A DNA stretch of 64,000 bases from Linanthus parryae (Eukaryota > Streptophyta > Magnoliopsida > Ericales > Polemoniaceae), in assembly GCA_023055425.1 (NCBI GenBank), contig JALGPY010000009.1, positions 53,072,616-53,136,615 of the forward strand, written 5' to 3'. Under the pieces are notes generated by a model. The model worked only from the letters and a program-made list of their open reading frames with translations. It was not told the origin of the DNA and did not search any database. Shown here one piece after another: positions 1 to 12,758 of the stretch. Position 1 is the stretch's first letter. Each line of letters begins with the position of its first letter. A program made the position numbers and the translations under genes.

Positions 1-1783
1 ATGATAAAAGATACACAAGTTGTTTAAGAAAACTGGCAATGGGCAGCTCTTAAGTATTATCAACAACTTTCTCATGACACTTCAGGTGACTTCACTCTAA
101 CTCAGCACCAAAGCACTTTCTCAGTTTAATGGGGGTCGGCCGAGGCATTTTGCTAATCCTTCACTCACTCATGGTTAACTCAGATCAGGACTTGTCTTCT
201 CATCTCTACTTGAATTTCCGCACTCCTCATCAATTTGGAAATTACATCTCCTAACTGATGTATCCGAAGGGGATCAACTTTAATACAGTTTTGATCCCTA
301 CAGTGTATGTCCGGTTGGTAATCCATGGCTGACATACTGCCACGTTGCTTTGTCCTACAACACTGAACTTCGTGAGTCGGTTTTCTCTCATCTTCTCTTC
401 TGTGTATGATAAGACATTACAGTTTGAGTTTTAATTAGCCCTAGAAAGGACCAAGACTGCTCAACTAGATTTGGCAAGTCAAGTTCATTTGACTAAATCA
501 TGGGGGTTTCTTAGTAGAGTTGATATTTATTTAATTGACTGTAGAATAGTCATCTCTATTTCCTACAAGTAGGGTTTCTAAAAAGCCCCTTTCAATGTGC
601 TTTCGAAGTAGTCAGTTCAAATGGACAATTGATATTCTCCCACAAGTCTTTGATGTGGGGGCAAGTATGCCATAATTGTCCATGGTAGTGAGCTCTTGTT
701 TGGTCAGCATATGGCAATCTTTTTCTCTTCCATTGATGTTGATACATTTGATTTCTAGCATATTCTTTGAAATGGAATTGACAATTTTAGCATCAACTTG
801 GTGTTTGTGTTTGGATGCAAGTGAAATTTGGACTTTCTCTGATCAGCCAATCGAATAATAATGCATCTTCATGGCAGCCTTAATAATGCTTGTAGATATT
901 CTTCAAATAATCGAATAGTTGTCTGAGCTGCGAAGGATAAGAATCGAATCTACGGGGAAGTCCCTTGTTTGTGCTTACCCGAATTTGTTCTGTTCTACTC
1001 GTCGTGGTCAAAGAGGAGCGACTTCATTTCTTTGAGTCCATATTGAGCTTTTGGTGGGATCTGAACATGTCTTGAGTAGGAAATAATTGGGGTTATAATT
1101 GAAATGTTGGATGAGTTTCTCGTACCTTGATCAAGATAAAAAGATTAGGTGATTATCAAGGGTAGATTCAATAGTCCATAGCTTTTCCATTTACATTTGT
1201 GTCCCTATTTTTACCATTAATGTCACTATTAGTTTTTTATCATTTAAGCCGGAACGACAACTCAAAAAGTACAAGAGTAAAATATAAGTCTCAAATATTT
1301 TCCAGTGACAATTCAGTTATTGGAGAAGTTCTTAAGTCTCAAACTATATCCACTAGGCCAACCCCCTTAATTGCTTAAATGTCATCTGAATCTAATGTAA
1401 GGATTCTTACATCTGCTACCATCGAGCTAAAACTCGTTTATAGTACTTGAAGAGACAGAAGTAGGATACTCGTGCAAACGAGTTAACACTCATGATGTAA
1501 TTGATAGTATCTGTTTCATTGATGGAGCTCAGATCCAAATCTTCTTGGAATTCTGGAATGAGATTTGGACAAACACATGGAGTAACAAGCGCACAATATT
1601 TTACTGTAGCTAGGGCATGTTCTGAAGATGCATCAATCGTGAAGTAACAAGAGAGAAATCTCCTGTTTGGTTGATAATTACTACTTAATCATGAAGGGTT
1701 GCCTAGTTGACCCAGAATAAATGAAAATTAATGTATAAAATAAAAGAAAATGAAACACTCAAAAAGAAAATAAGACAAACAAA
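1..1783. other. Intergenic, no gene recognised
   Basis: No open frame here looks like a conserved protein. The 60-codon frame at 676-858 has no recognisable domain and no support. I see no transposon ends, so this stretch is left as unassigned AT-rich plant DNA. Confidence 0.5.
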
Positions 1784-1785
1784 TA

Positions 1786-2019
1786 CTCCATCCGTCTCAC
1801 CAAATAGATTAATCTTTCCTTATTTGAACGTCGCTATATAGTTTAAATATTCCCAAAATAGCAACTTTACCAAATACCATCTTGCCCCTTTAAAATGTTG
1901 ATGACTCACCTTCCACTAATCAGTTTCCCACAATAAGCGAGGGTATTTGAGACTTTCCGTGGCTTCTTTTAATAAAGCAACCCCCTCATTTTTTCACTTA
2001 TCTGGTGGGACGAAAGGAA
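1786..2019. mobile_element. Stowaway-like (Tc1/mariner) MITE, 234 bp
   Basis: The left end reads CTCCATCCGTCTCACCAAAT. The right end, reverse-complemented, reads ATTCCTTTCGTCCCACCAGA, an imperfect terminal inverted repeat. TA dinucleotides flank both ends (1784-1785 and 2020-2021), the target duplication of the Tc1/mariner superfamily. There is no coding capacity, so mobilisation would depend on a transposase elsewhere. Family assignment rests on TIR style and TSD only. Confidence 0.7.
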
Positions 2020-2021
2020 TA

Positions 2022-2968
2022 TGCCTTAAATGAACTTATTATTTATTTGTTTTTATTTAAATAGACCAACATGCAAAAACTACATCGGTGACACGGTATC
2101 ACACCGTTACTATATAATTATTTATTTGTTTAGTAAGTATTAATAGTTAATATTTATTTATTTAGTTATGGTTATTATTTAGTTGATTAGTTAGTAGACA
2201 CTTTCTTGTCAACCTGGCCCCTTAGAGTCTAGGGTTAGGATTGGTCTTTTCTATTTAAGCAATTGTAATTTTAATATTTTGATTATGAATAAAAAATATC
2301 ATAGTTTAAGAGTGTTTTGTATTTGTGTTCGTGTCGTGTGTGTGGATACTTGATAGCGTCTAGAATTGTTATCGTGTTAGGTAAGCCCTAATAAATTATG
2401 AGTTTGTGTCAAGATCCACAGCGACGCCATCACCCATTTCTCGCCTTAATCTTCTCCCTATGCCCCTCTCACCGATTGCTCACAGGAATTGAGATGCACT
2501 CACTCCTAACCCAATCAAGTGTATGCAAGCCTCCCGACGAGACAGCGAAGATGAACTAGGGTTTCGATGATCTGTGATGAGAACTGGCTGGGTTCCAATT
2601 CTCGAGAGAGAGAGAGAGATGGATATAAGAAAGGGACAGATGAAGATGTCGGGGGTGGAGGTGGAGACCGGTGTCATATGACTAGTCTTTCTGAGATCAG
2701 ATAGAGGGGATGTGTGTGTTGAGAGAGAGAGAGCATAGTAGATGGAGACTGCGAATAGGGTTAGAAACGAGATAAGGGAAGGAGGCATTATGGTGGTGTA
2801 ATTTTGCTTTGTTGTTAGGACTAATAATATCTCTTTTCACTAGTAATGTACTATTGTTAGTGTCCATCAGTTTAAGGGGTGGTGTGATGAATTGTTCAAA
2901 ACACAGGGGTCTATGAGTCTTTTTGTCTAAACACAAGGGTTAGAAGTGTCTTTAACCCAAGGGAAAAG
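2022..2968. other. Intergenic, possible decayed LTR around 2080-2400
   Basis: The stretch around 2220-2400 looks like a retrotransposon LTR in style: a TATA-like tctatttaag followed by a T-rich tract and GT-rich sequence. I found no partner LTR, PBS or PPT. A short GA microsatellite lies near 2604-2617. No gene is supported. Confidence 0.25.
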
Positions 2969-3296
2969 GGTTAAAAACACTTTAACCCCCTTCAAGTTTG
3001 ATGCAAATACACTTTCACCCATAATAGTTTGGGAAAATGACACTTTCACCCTTCAATGTGTAAGACTTCAGGTCACTTACTCTCCTTAAATGTGCCACGG
3101 TTAGTATGGGGTGGGGACTCGTCCCGAGAAGAGTTTTTGTAACAAAGTTGTCATCTTAGAGCACGGAATGACACAATCAGGGATGTAAGTGTCTTGAAAG
3201 TTGACATATTAAAGAGGTGAAAGTGTCTTTCCTCAAACTAGAAGGAGTAAAAGTGTCTTTGTTTCAAAGTTGAGGGGGGTGAAAGTGTCTTTTACC
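2969..3296. mobile_element. Foldback MITE with ~100-bp inverted arms, 328 bp
   Basis: The left arm begins GGTTAAAAACACTTTAACCC. The right arm, reverse-complemented, begins GGTAAAAGACACTTTCACCC. Similarity continues inward for roughly 100 bp through repeated blocks of the type ACACTTTCACCC followed by a T-rich spacer. The arms are built of the same short block repeated about three times. Target duplication is unclear, so the superfamily is undecided. The same block structure recurs in WRKY intron 4 (9129-9562) and as a half element at 20172-20257. Confidence 0.7.
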
Positions 3297-3299
3297 ATT

Positions 3300-6200
3300 C
3301 ATGGGAGATCAAATCTTCTGCAGCAGCAATTAATCTCAAAATCTCATTTTCTAATCCCACCTCTTGACCCCTACCTGTTCCCTAACAATGAGATTAATAA
3401 TTTATCAAAAAAGATTATACAGAATAAAACTGTTCACAGTTCACACTAACCAGTTCTCTTTTAGTTCAAGGATTCTTCAGTCATAACAACATTTAAACAA
3501 TGGAGTATTAAGTCCACTCTTCTTCTTCTTCATTATATAAAAAATGTCTTGTTTTTTTTTTGCTTAAAGGCCATGATTTTCAACATTTTATTCAATTTTA
3601 TTTATATTTTATCTAAAATCTGTGTATATACGTTGGCATGAACATCATCAGTATCCCAGTCTTCAGAATAATCAACATAATCTCTCCCTCTCACACACAT
3701 CTCTCTCTAGCTAGTGTCGTTCTCAAGTGTGGGCGTGGGATGTGCTAGAGATTAAATTAATACATTTGTTTATGAAGATAATTAGTGTTAATCTGAAAGC
3801 AAACTCTTAATCTCGTCTCATAAAAGTCTTCCTCGAAGACTCAATCCCACCAACCACGTGTCTATGATGTCAGCACAAAACGATAACGAGGATATTTTTT
3901 TTTGAGGGAATGAATTATTATATAAATAGCTTGAAAAATTACAATGTATTTATGTATTTGATGTGTATGTTTTTTCTTATATAAATAGGGTTGTTAGAGA
4001 GATGCCGCTTTAGATATAATTATTGTTTTTTCCCTTATCAGTACATGTTTACGATTTTTTTTTTTTAGTATATAAGAAGAGTATGTCTGATATCATCGGA
4101 AAATCAGAGTGAGAAAAAAATGTGTTTCTGAATTATGTATGGCCGAGAAGTTCAATACTGTTGGAACTTCATTGTTTTAAAATCTTGAAGTGCAAGTTGA
4201 CAAATATTTTGGGACAAATCGAAATAAAAATATAAATTTTCATTTTGGACGGGAAGTATGTAGTTAAAACAACTCCGATTAAATGAGTGACTATTATATA
4301 CTAGATCAAATAAAAAAATTGTTTTACACCTACTAAATTCGGACAGAAATTCTAATAAATTTTTAGAAACAAACAGAAGTTATATTTTTTAGAAAGACAA
4401 TATTTTTTTTTTGAGCAGCCAATAAATTATAATTTGAGTGTGGTTAATAATGCATGTTTCCGATACAATAAATCAAGCAAAACTCTCTTTTCATGAATTA
4501 TTGGTTGAAATTTTAAAATTAAACAAAAAACTACAGTTCTTCAACTACTTTGTTGAATTAACTCGTAAATCTTCCACATCAAAAACAAAATGCCATTGTC
4601 ATTATATATGGCACAACATAATTGGATTATACCACTATGTTTGTACACACTTACAATCGCCAATATTTTACCAATTATTATTGTCATTATTTAACTAATT
4701 TTTATAATTGACTTAGAAATCAGAGCAACAAACTATGCATAAATCATGTTGAGGCTAACATGATTGTGTCTGTCATGAAGCCGAGTCTTAAATTGCGGCC
4801 TAATAAAAGAACAAATATATAAATGTAGTCCCTAGTCACTACAACTACTCTCAAGGTTTTACAACTTGTTCGGCATTAAATAGTACAAATAAATTTATAA
4901 ACACTCATTAAATAAAACCTACCATACTCTATTTGTCAAAAAAAGCAAGCAAAATTTTCAGAGCCTGATTGCTGTCGATCTTGCGCTACTTTTCTAATGT
5001 TTAGATCCGCCAGATGTGGAATTTAAAGAGAAAATACGACAAATACTTTCTCGAACAACCACAAATAAACAATAGACTCTGGAAAAAATCAAATGGATGA
5101 CCGCGTTTGAAGTTGATTTAAACAGAGTACGCACGTAACTGAAATGTTGAATGGAGATGCTTGACTTTTAACTAGATTATGAATTTGCATAATAACGACG
5201 ATCGTATTTCCAAAGGCAATTAAGCTCTTTAGTTAATTAGTCGTCGCAGCATTAGAGGATGATCGTACAATTAAACCAAACCAAAGAGTAAATTTCAATA
5301 GTAAACTAGAAACTTTATAAATCAATACTCGGCTATCTAAGATAGTATTTTTGGCTTATAAGATAATATATTATGGCTAATTTTTTACAAACCCCAAATA
5401 AAATATAAATTAATAACTCCTTACATATTCATATTGTAAGAATGATATTTGGCACCTGATCTTGCCAAAAAATAATGTTTTGAAGACTTAGAAAATGTTT
5501 TAAGAACTCAAAATCATGAAAAAAAAATTGTTTCGAAACAAGGCCACTGCCTCCATTATGGTCTCCTTCAGAAAAATATCTAAAACTTTAATACTTGATT
5601 CATATTGCTGGTTTGCATAGTCTTTATTTATGAAGATTATAACACGGGTCAGTAATAATCGTTGTTTTTCAATAACCGGAAATTATTATGGTAGAGGGAG
5701 GATGATTTCTGCAAAGGACGATAGGGATCCAAGCAAAGAACCCGTTCTATTCAGAACGAACAAGTCAAATTAACTACTGTAATTAGCAAGAGTAATTACT
5801 AGACCGGGTCGTGAGGACAAAGAGTCCAATGGAGTGGTGAGTGACCTAAGAATACTTAAAAGAGAAAAACCTGCATTTGCATTTCGACGTAGTTGACTAA
5901 TTTTTATCTTCCCCTAGTCCTTAATTCTAAATCTTTTGGGGTCTCCAATCCTTCGTATTGAAATATAAGTGTTGACCGCAATTTCATTGTCCGTGTCAAA
6001 TGGCGTACAATGTGTCTTGCAATACACGTCCTAACTTGGAAATAATCAGTCATTTTGACTATGTTTCGTATATTTTTCACATTTAGTTTCTTATGTTTGA
6101 CATCGTAGGCAATCAAAAGTTATTTAGAATAAATTGATTATTTTTGTGTTGCATTAAAAGCCAAAATACCACAAGCTACATGTAGAATTAGACTTATGTT

Positions 6201-6988
6201 GTCATGGGGAGTGTCGGGCCGATTAGGACGTTGACTTTGAGAGAATACTTTTTAGCAGCTAAATTAACCAATTTTCTCTCATCTCATTGACGAAATCATT
6301 CAAATGCTACAAAGAAAGAAGAAGAGAAAAAAACCAAACTTCTTGCAGGGAAAAAGAAGATTATACCACATCCAGGCATAGCAATACTAGTCTAGGTAGT
6401 AGGTGAGATATATATAGCTAAGTTTTTAATTCGTCAAAATATCTATGGCATAACTAGTATTAGTTGAGGTTAGACTGAATGTAATTCATATATCAATTAA
6501 CACAATGTTAAATAGTAAAAATGTGTTATTTAATACCGTATATTGATCTCTTGATTAGATTATTTGTAGTGTAATTCTGAGTTTGTACTGTATGAAAATA
6601 AATGCAGTACTTATTACTTAAAAAATCTAATTTGTTTCTTAAAACAATCTAATTTGTTAGTCCGCAAAACCATGAATGCCACTAGTTCATGCCAAATATA
6701 ATTTCAGAACTTCTCACAATCACACAAGCATTGTATGTTTAACTTGAAAAGAAACACAATATCAAGTTTCACAATGAATTTAAATTTTTAAAATATCACC
6801 ACCTTATCTAGTCTTTTATAAAAATACTGAAAATTTACAGGACGTGAGAAGGACCTGGGAGAATATGACTCGTAAATAAAATAATATATATATGATTTTT
6901 ATGTTTCTATATATTTTCTTAGTATAGTTAAGAGAGTAATTGGTCTTCTTCTCACCTAGTCTAGTCTCCAAAGCTCATTCCTTTATTA
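3300..6988. other. Intergenic region upstream of the WRKY gene
   Basis: This is AT-rich sequence with no convincing coding frame. Short open frames at 4438-4698 (plus) and 5904-6116 (minus) have no recognisable domain. Its 3' part should contain the WRKY promoter. A W-box type TTGAC core occurs at about 6233 in the context cgttgacttt. A pyrimidine-rich ctctct tract lies near 3700. I could not place a convincing TATA box or transcription start. Confidence 0.4.
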
Positions 6989-9900
6989 TTGCCGAGTCCA
7001 TTGCACCATTTCAGACCTCTCTCTCTTGTTGATTTTATGGCCAAAGGAAGTGGACTCTCCTTTGATTTAGATCGGATCGGATTCTACCACCACAAACCAA
7101 CTGTTATCAACTCATTTCCTTCTCAACATAACAACCACCACAACCGCCGCGACGACAGCCACCACGACCACCACTACCACCACCACCCTCCTAAGCTGAA
7201 GTTTGAGCCAATGGAATTCCCGGTCAACCTCATGATGATGAACCGCGCCACTAGAGATAATGTTCAAGAGGGTCCCACTCCGTCATCCAACGACACTAAA
7301 CGGCCGGTCATCGATGAAATGGATTTCTTCGCCGACAAGAAACACCACCACGGCTCCTCCTCCTTCTCCTCCAAGGCTGCAGCCGACACTGACTTATCGG
7401 AACCACAATTGGGCTTAAACGTCAACGTATGATCATCATAAGATCGCTGCTCTAATTAATCTCTCTACTTAACCACCTTCTTTCTTTACTTGTTGACTGA
7501 TTATTTGTAATTATATGTTTTTTTTTTCTTTCTAATTGATTCGGTTTTGATTTATGTGATTTTAGACCGGATTGCACTTACTCACTACCGCGAACACGAG
7601 TAGTGATCAATCCACGGTGGACGACGGAGTATCTCCCATCTCCGACGACAGAAGATCAAAAAATGAGGTAACGATTGAATTTCACTAGTAAACCACCAAA
7701 AAATAGTGATGCTGGATGTATCAGTGTCTGGATATCAATTCTTCAATAGCCAAGGGCAAACTGGTCTTTTAAAGATCTTCAAGTGTTGAGTTTTTCGTTA
7801 AATTATATTTAACAAAGGTTGATCCCCAACTCAGTGTGTCCTCCACTCCCCAAGCAAGAAGATCCTGATCGATGTTAATCACGCGATGTCCCTCAGCCAA
7901 ACACGATAGTAAAAAAAAAAAGCTTACTATAGATCAAACACACACTTTGAATCATCAGCACAACAACCACCACAACACTCAATGTTCGTTGACAGCTAAA
8001 TTCCAATATCGGTCACACAATTTAGATTAATTGTCAACTTTATATTTGAGTAATTTGATCAAACTTGAAGAACATTAAATCAGCGAAATGTAACAAGATT
8101 TCGCGATAATTTCCAGCTTGCGGTTCTTCAAGCTGAACTAGGACGGATCCGAGGGGAGAATCAACGGCTGAGGGACATGCTCAACCATGTCACAACGAAT
8201 TACAACGCGCTCCAGATGCATCTGATCACACAGATGCAGAAACAGCAGCCACAAGATGAAGATCAGAAGGTGGTGGAGGATAGTCAGAAAGGTCTAGCAG
8301 TGGTTCCCCGGAAGTTTATGGACATGGGGCTAGCCTCTGAGACTGAGGAGCCGTCACAGACTTTGTCAGATCCGCCTGTGAATAACGAGGGGTCACCAGA
8401 AGAGGGTTCGGCTAAGATTCCGAAGCCGAACCCTCCCCCGAAAGAAGCCGATCAGGCGACGGCTGAGGCCACCATGAGGAAAGCCCGAGTGTCGGTTCGG
8501 GCTCGATCCGAGGCACCAATGGTATGTTAACAAAGGATTATAATGATTTATGAACTTAAATTTCTATGATGTGATTTAAATTGACGAATTACGTACTGCT
8601 ACATGTTAATAATTGGTTGTCATACACTACTTATTACATCGGTTTCGTCAGAATCTTTTCCGTTGACTTTTATAGGTACTTTTGACCAACAAATTTAGTT
8701 GACGGGATGATTATGAAAAGTTAAAGTTTCATATCATATCGTTACCTAAATTAGTAGGTCAAAGTAACCCCTAAAATTAACGGGAAAGATTCTAAATAAA
8801 TAAACCAAGTACTTTTTATATATTAAATGACTGAGACTTGTTCTTTAAGAAATTTGAGTGATGAATTTCTTTGGCATTAATGCAGATAAGCGACGGGTGC
8901 CAATGGAGGAAGTACGGACAGAAGATGGCCAAGGGGAACCCGTGCCCTCGGGCCTATTACCGTTGCACCATGGCTGGCGGCTGTCCGGTGAGGAAGCAGG
9001 TAGGGCATAATGGTATTTACGAAATACTACGCTGCTGCAGTCTGTTTATAACGGGTGGCCCGGTTTCGATCTGATTCAATGGGGACCCGATTCGGTTTCA
9101 CAAAATAAAAAACCGTCTAGAAATATTCTTTTTGGTATAAGATAATTTCACCTCTTCTAATTGGACTGAAGGATACTTTCATGCCCTTTAGTTTGGAAGA
9201 TAACACTTTCACCCTTTTCGTGTGCCGAACTTTAGAAAACTTAAACAGGTTATTGTGAAACTATATATAGTTTCTAGTTTAATTATGTCAGTAAAAACAG
9301 TTTTGGACAAAATTACCCTATATTGTGCAGAATATAGGGATTGTCCATAGGAAAATAGCGTTTATGCATGATATGGGGATAAAGTGTCTCTAAATTTATT
9401 TTCACCGACCGTCCCCGCCTCAAACTAACAGTGTTCACAATCAAGGAGTGTGAGTTACTTGAGGTTTGACACACTGAAGCGGTGAAAGTGCATTTTCCAA
9501 ACTGGAAGGGGTGAAAGTATCCTTCGTTCAAACTAGAGGGGGTGAAGTGTCTTTTCCAAAAAAAAATCTGAAAAAAAACTGACGATTCGGTACAGTTTGG
9601 TTCGGTGTAGTTCGGTTTCTACAGTCTGGTCGGTTTATGAATACCCTTGCTTAACTAACTAGAACTGCTCATGGTGGTTGATCAGGTACAAAGATGTGCG
9701 GAAGACAGAACCATCTTGATCACAACCTACGAGGGAAACCACAACCACCCATTACCGCCAGCAGCCATGGCGATGGCGTCCACCACCTCTTCCGCCGCCC
9801 ATATGCTCCTCTCCGGATCGATGCAGAGCGCCGACGGTGGAGGACTAATGAACTCATCAAACTTCCTAGCCAGAACCCTCCTCCCATGCTCATCAAACAT

Positions 9901-10276
9901 GGCTACAATTTCAGCTTCTGCACCATTCCCTACTGTTACATTGGACCTAACCCAAACTCCCAACCCATTACAATTCCAAAGACCACAAACACAATTCCAA
10001 TTACACCCCTCACAGCAAGCTGCATTATTTCCCCAATTATTTGGCCAACAAGCTATGTTACACAATCAATCAAAGTTCTCTGGCCTCCAAATGTCCTCCT
10101 CCCAAAGTACAAATAACGCGTTGGCCGACACCCTCGCCGCCATCACCGGAGATCCAAACTTCACGGCCGCTGTGGCGGCCGCCATTAGCTCTCTGATTGG
10201 CGGCGGTCAACTGAGCAACAACAATAATGGCACTAATGCTGCAACCAACGATTATACCGAGAATGAGAGAAAATAA
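6989..10276 (+). CDS. WRKY6/31/42-like: WRKY transcription factor, group IIb, five exons
   Basis: Exons 6989-7426, 7566-7667, 8117-8521, 8886-8999 and 9686-10276 join in phase 0 at every boundary, all with GT-AG introns, giving 549 residues. Residues 47-67 are a His-rich tract. Residues 181-216 form the leucine-zipper-like coiled coil diagnostic of group IIb. WRKYGQK is at 322-328. The zinc site is C-X5-C-X23-H-X-H with the final histidines at 372 and 374. Intron 4 interrupts the zinc finger just before VQR, the classic group IIb position. The product should be a nuclear W-box-binding regulator of stress, senescence or phosphate responses; that role comes from the family, not from this sequence. 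Met17 (7037) is an alternative start and may be the real one, since the residues after it resemble relatives better. The 686-bp intron 4 holds a foldback MITE. Confidence 0.93.
8663..8762. promoter_or_regulatory. Cluster of W-box cores in WRKY intron 3
   Basis: TTGAC cores lie at 8663-8667 (TTGACT), 8682-8686 (TTGACC), 8699-8703 (TTGACG) and 8758-8762 (reverse strand, TTGACC). Three of the four fit the TTGACY W-box consensus bound by WRKY proteins. Auto- or cross-regulation through intronic W-boxes is an inference from this density. Confidence 0.4.
9129..9562. mobile_element. Foldback MITE inside WRKY intron 4, ~434 bp
   Basis: The left arm starts TTTTTGG at 9129 and the right arm ends CCAAAAA at 9562. 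Inside, GAAGGATACTTTCA on the left pairs with its complement on the right, and the CACTTTCACC blocks also pair, giving arms of about 100 bp. It belongs to the same family as 2969-3296. It sits entirely in the intron between the two halves of the WRKY zinc finger, away from the splice sites. Confidence 0.7.
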
Positions 10277-10644
10277 ACTTATTTGTTTCTGAAATTTATT
10301 TTGTCTATTTTTCGTGGGATTGTGAGATAAGAGGTATACTGGTTTAATAACCATGTATAGGGTTTATTTTTTTCCTTCATTAATTTTTGTTTGTTTGAAT
10401 AATGATGTCGGAAATTTTAGAAATAATTAGGAAAGGGATTCGTATACTATATAGCTTTTTTTGTACGGATAAATCAATGTATGTGGATGTTCATGCCCTA
10501 TGTCCATAATGCATTCTACAAATTCTGCAATTCTTGTATTGCTTTTGAATTATGATGTCTAATTCTTGATATTTGCATTTGAGTGCTAAATATTATTCCC
10601 TTCGAATAATTTAAATTTTGGAGAGGTATCACATAATACTCTAA

Positions 10645-10910
10645 GGGCATCTCCAACCCATGCATTTTTCCCCTCCCCTCACGGGCCCACCATTTCCCCC
10701 TCCTCCTCCCTTCTCCCAAATTACTACTCGTCTACAACTATGTGAGGGGAGGGGGATGGGGAGGGGGTGCTACGGGGAATTTTTTTGCCTTAAAAAATTC
10801 CCCGTAGCACCCCCTCCCCACCCCCTTCCTCCCATAGGGTTGGTCATGAACCGTATTTTTATACGGTTTCTTTATCCCCTCCCCCTCCCCCCATAGGGTT
10901 GGAGATACCC
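10645..10910. mobile_element. Tourist-like (PIF/Harbinger) MITE, 266 bp
   Basis: The terminal inverted repeats are GGGCATCTCCAACCC and GGGTTGGAGATACCC. A TAA target duplication sits at 10642-10644 and 10911-10913, as expected of PIF/Harbinger. The interior holds a second, nearly perfect palindrome (about 10745-10826) of a G-rich strand ending GGGGTGCTACGGGGAA and its complement. There is no real coding capacity; the open frames through it are artefacts of low complexity. Confidence 0.75.
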
Positions 10911-10946
10911 TAAGGAGGGGCATCAATTCCGCTCTCAATGCTCGCT

Positions 10947-11168
10947 CCGGCGCTTTCAACTCGAATCCGATTATAATCCTCGCTTTTGTGCTCGCGCTCC
11001 AAGTGATTTAGGGTGGGACTGAGAGTGGGAGATGGTTTGTTCTATAGCATTTTGGACCGGCGCTTTCAACTCGAATCCGATTATAATACTCGCTTTTGTG
11101 CTCTCACTCCAAGTGATTTAGGGTGGGACTGAGAGTGGGAGATGGTTTGTTCTATAGCATTCTGGACC
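10947..11168. repeat. Tandem duplication, two copies of a 110-bp unit
   Basis: Unit 1 starts CCGGCGCTTTCAACTCG at 10947 and unit 2 starts identically at 11057. The copies differ at only a few positions. The duplication begins close to the right end of the preceding Tourist-like MITE. No function is evident. Confidence 0.8.
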
Positions 11169-11849
11169 ACTTTGACGATAAGTGGATGCCTCATATTTCC
11201 TACCTATAGAGAGATGGGTACATTTGTGCGATAACAAATTATAGGGTGGTACCATTTTAGTGCACTTGTAACTGGAACGAAACAAAAGATAGTTGACATG
11301 CGAGAGTGTTCTCCTCAGCAAGATAAAATCTAAGGACAAAGGGATTCTCGGGTGCTAGTAGAAAAATTATATGCAGGGTTCTATACTACTCACGTTGTAG
11401 CATATCACACAAATGCAGGGTGAATGGGAGAGAAAAATGATGAGATAAGAAACTGAATCTTTCTGTATCCTACATGAGTTGTTGGTGATTATTTTGAACT
11501 AATGTATCACTTAATAAAACGCGTAAAGTACCAATGTTCATGCTTATACGACTCTCTTGAAACAACTAAGATTTCTCCGAAGGGCAAGGCGGTAATAGGT
11601 GTAGACGGGGCGGTTGTTTCAACAATGGCTCTTGGACAATAAGTCTCTGACATAAGACATAAGAGTATAGTACTCCAACCGTTCCATTTAATCATTTCAT
11701 GTTTCTTAAAAATGGGTGCCTCAGTTTATGTGTCTACTTTCCATAAAAATTACTAACATACATTTTCCTTTACTTCTTATAACACTCTCTTGTAAATTTT
11801 TATTTTTTCACTTTTCAATATAAGTAAGTACAACATAATATAAAGGACA
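11169..11849. other. Intergenic, nothing recognised
   Basis: Short open frames here have no domain, start context or repeat-end support. This is spacer DNA between the tandem duplication and the LINE fragment. Confidence 0.4.
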
Positions 11850-11895
11850 AGGTGGTAAGACAAACTGCAAAGGAAGAAATACCCTATTCCTGGGT

Positions 11896-12726
11896 TTGCA
11901 GTGGAAAGTTGCCAAGGGACATTCTCTGATGGTAAGAGGTGATGGTTGGATCCCAGATGTTCCAGGGGCCTCCATAGAAGATTGTTTAAGACAAACTGAT
12001 CCAAATAACAGCTATAAGATGGTGGATCAGTTAGTTTCACAGAATGGCCAGAGCTGGAACAAGAACCTTGTGGAGAATCTCTTCCCACCCTGGCTTAGTG
12101 ATAGAATTCAGAGTATTCCACTAGGACTTAATGTAAATCAAGACACCCCTTATTGGAAGTCTACCTCCAATGGAGTCTACTCTGTCAAAACAGCCTATCT
12201 GCTCCAAAACTTCAACAATTCTTCGCCTAACCTTTCTGCCAATCGTATCCAATTCCGCTCCATTTCCTTTGAATTTCATTGGAAAAAACTCTGGAAATCT
12301 GGCCTCCCTGCTAACCTTCTACATCTTCTTTGGCGTATTTGCTCTAATTCTTTACCTTGTTTAGATAACATCCACGTTAGAATTCCTTCTATTAATCCCT
12401 CCTGTACACGATGCAATATAAATCTTGCTGAAACCCCTCAACACATTTTCTTTCATTGTATTGTGGCTCAACAGCTTTGGGAGAGAGCCCCCATTTCTGC
12501 CATCTACAAGCCTAAAGCTAACACTATTAATATTCAGCAGTGGATTCTAAGTTGGTTAAAGAAAAAGAAAGCTCGGTGCTCCATCCAAAACTGGCATTGG
12601 ATCCCAGCAATTATTTGGATCCTTTGGATTACTAGAAATACGAGATTATTTGATCAACATAATCCCTCTGTAGATCAAATGTATTATCAAGCTGAAGCTT
12701 TTGCTGCATTCCTTTTCATTTGCTAA
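11896..12726 (+). pseudogene. LINE ORF2 C-terminal fragment (zf-RVT region)
   Basis: The 276-codon frame opens inside a reverse-transcriptase-associated region (VRGDGWIPD near the start). It continues through the zinc-binding reverse transcriptase region, with CTRCN at about residues 173-177 and H-x(4)-H-C downstream. The endonuclease and the RT catalytic core are absent, so this cannot be a complete protein. The first Met is not a real start; the frame can be read upstream to about 11860. A stop at 12724-12726 ends it before a second open stretch in a different frame. Confidence 0.75.
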
Positions 12727-12758
12727 TTTCTTAGTTTTATTCAGCTGCTAACAAATGG

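Noticed and set aside
9694..10116. Overlapping frames on both strands in WRKY exon 5
   Set aside because: They are shadows of the real exon, whose frame carries [25 protein letters not shown] WRKY sequence in short conserved blocks.
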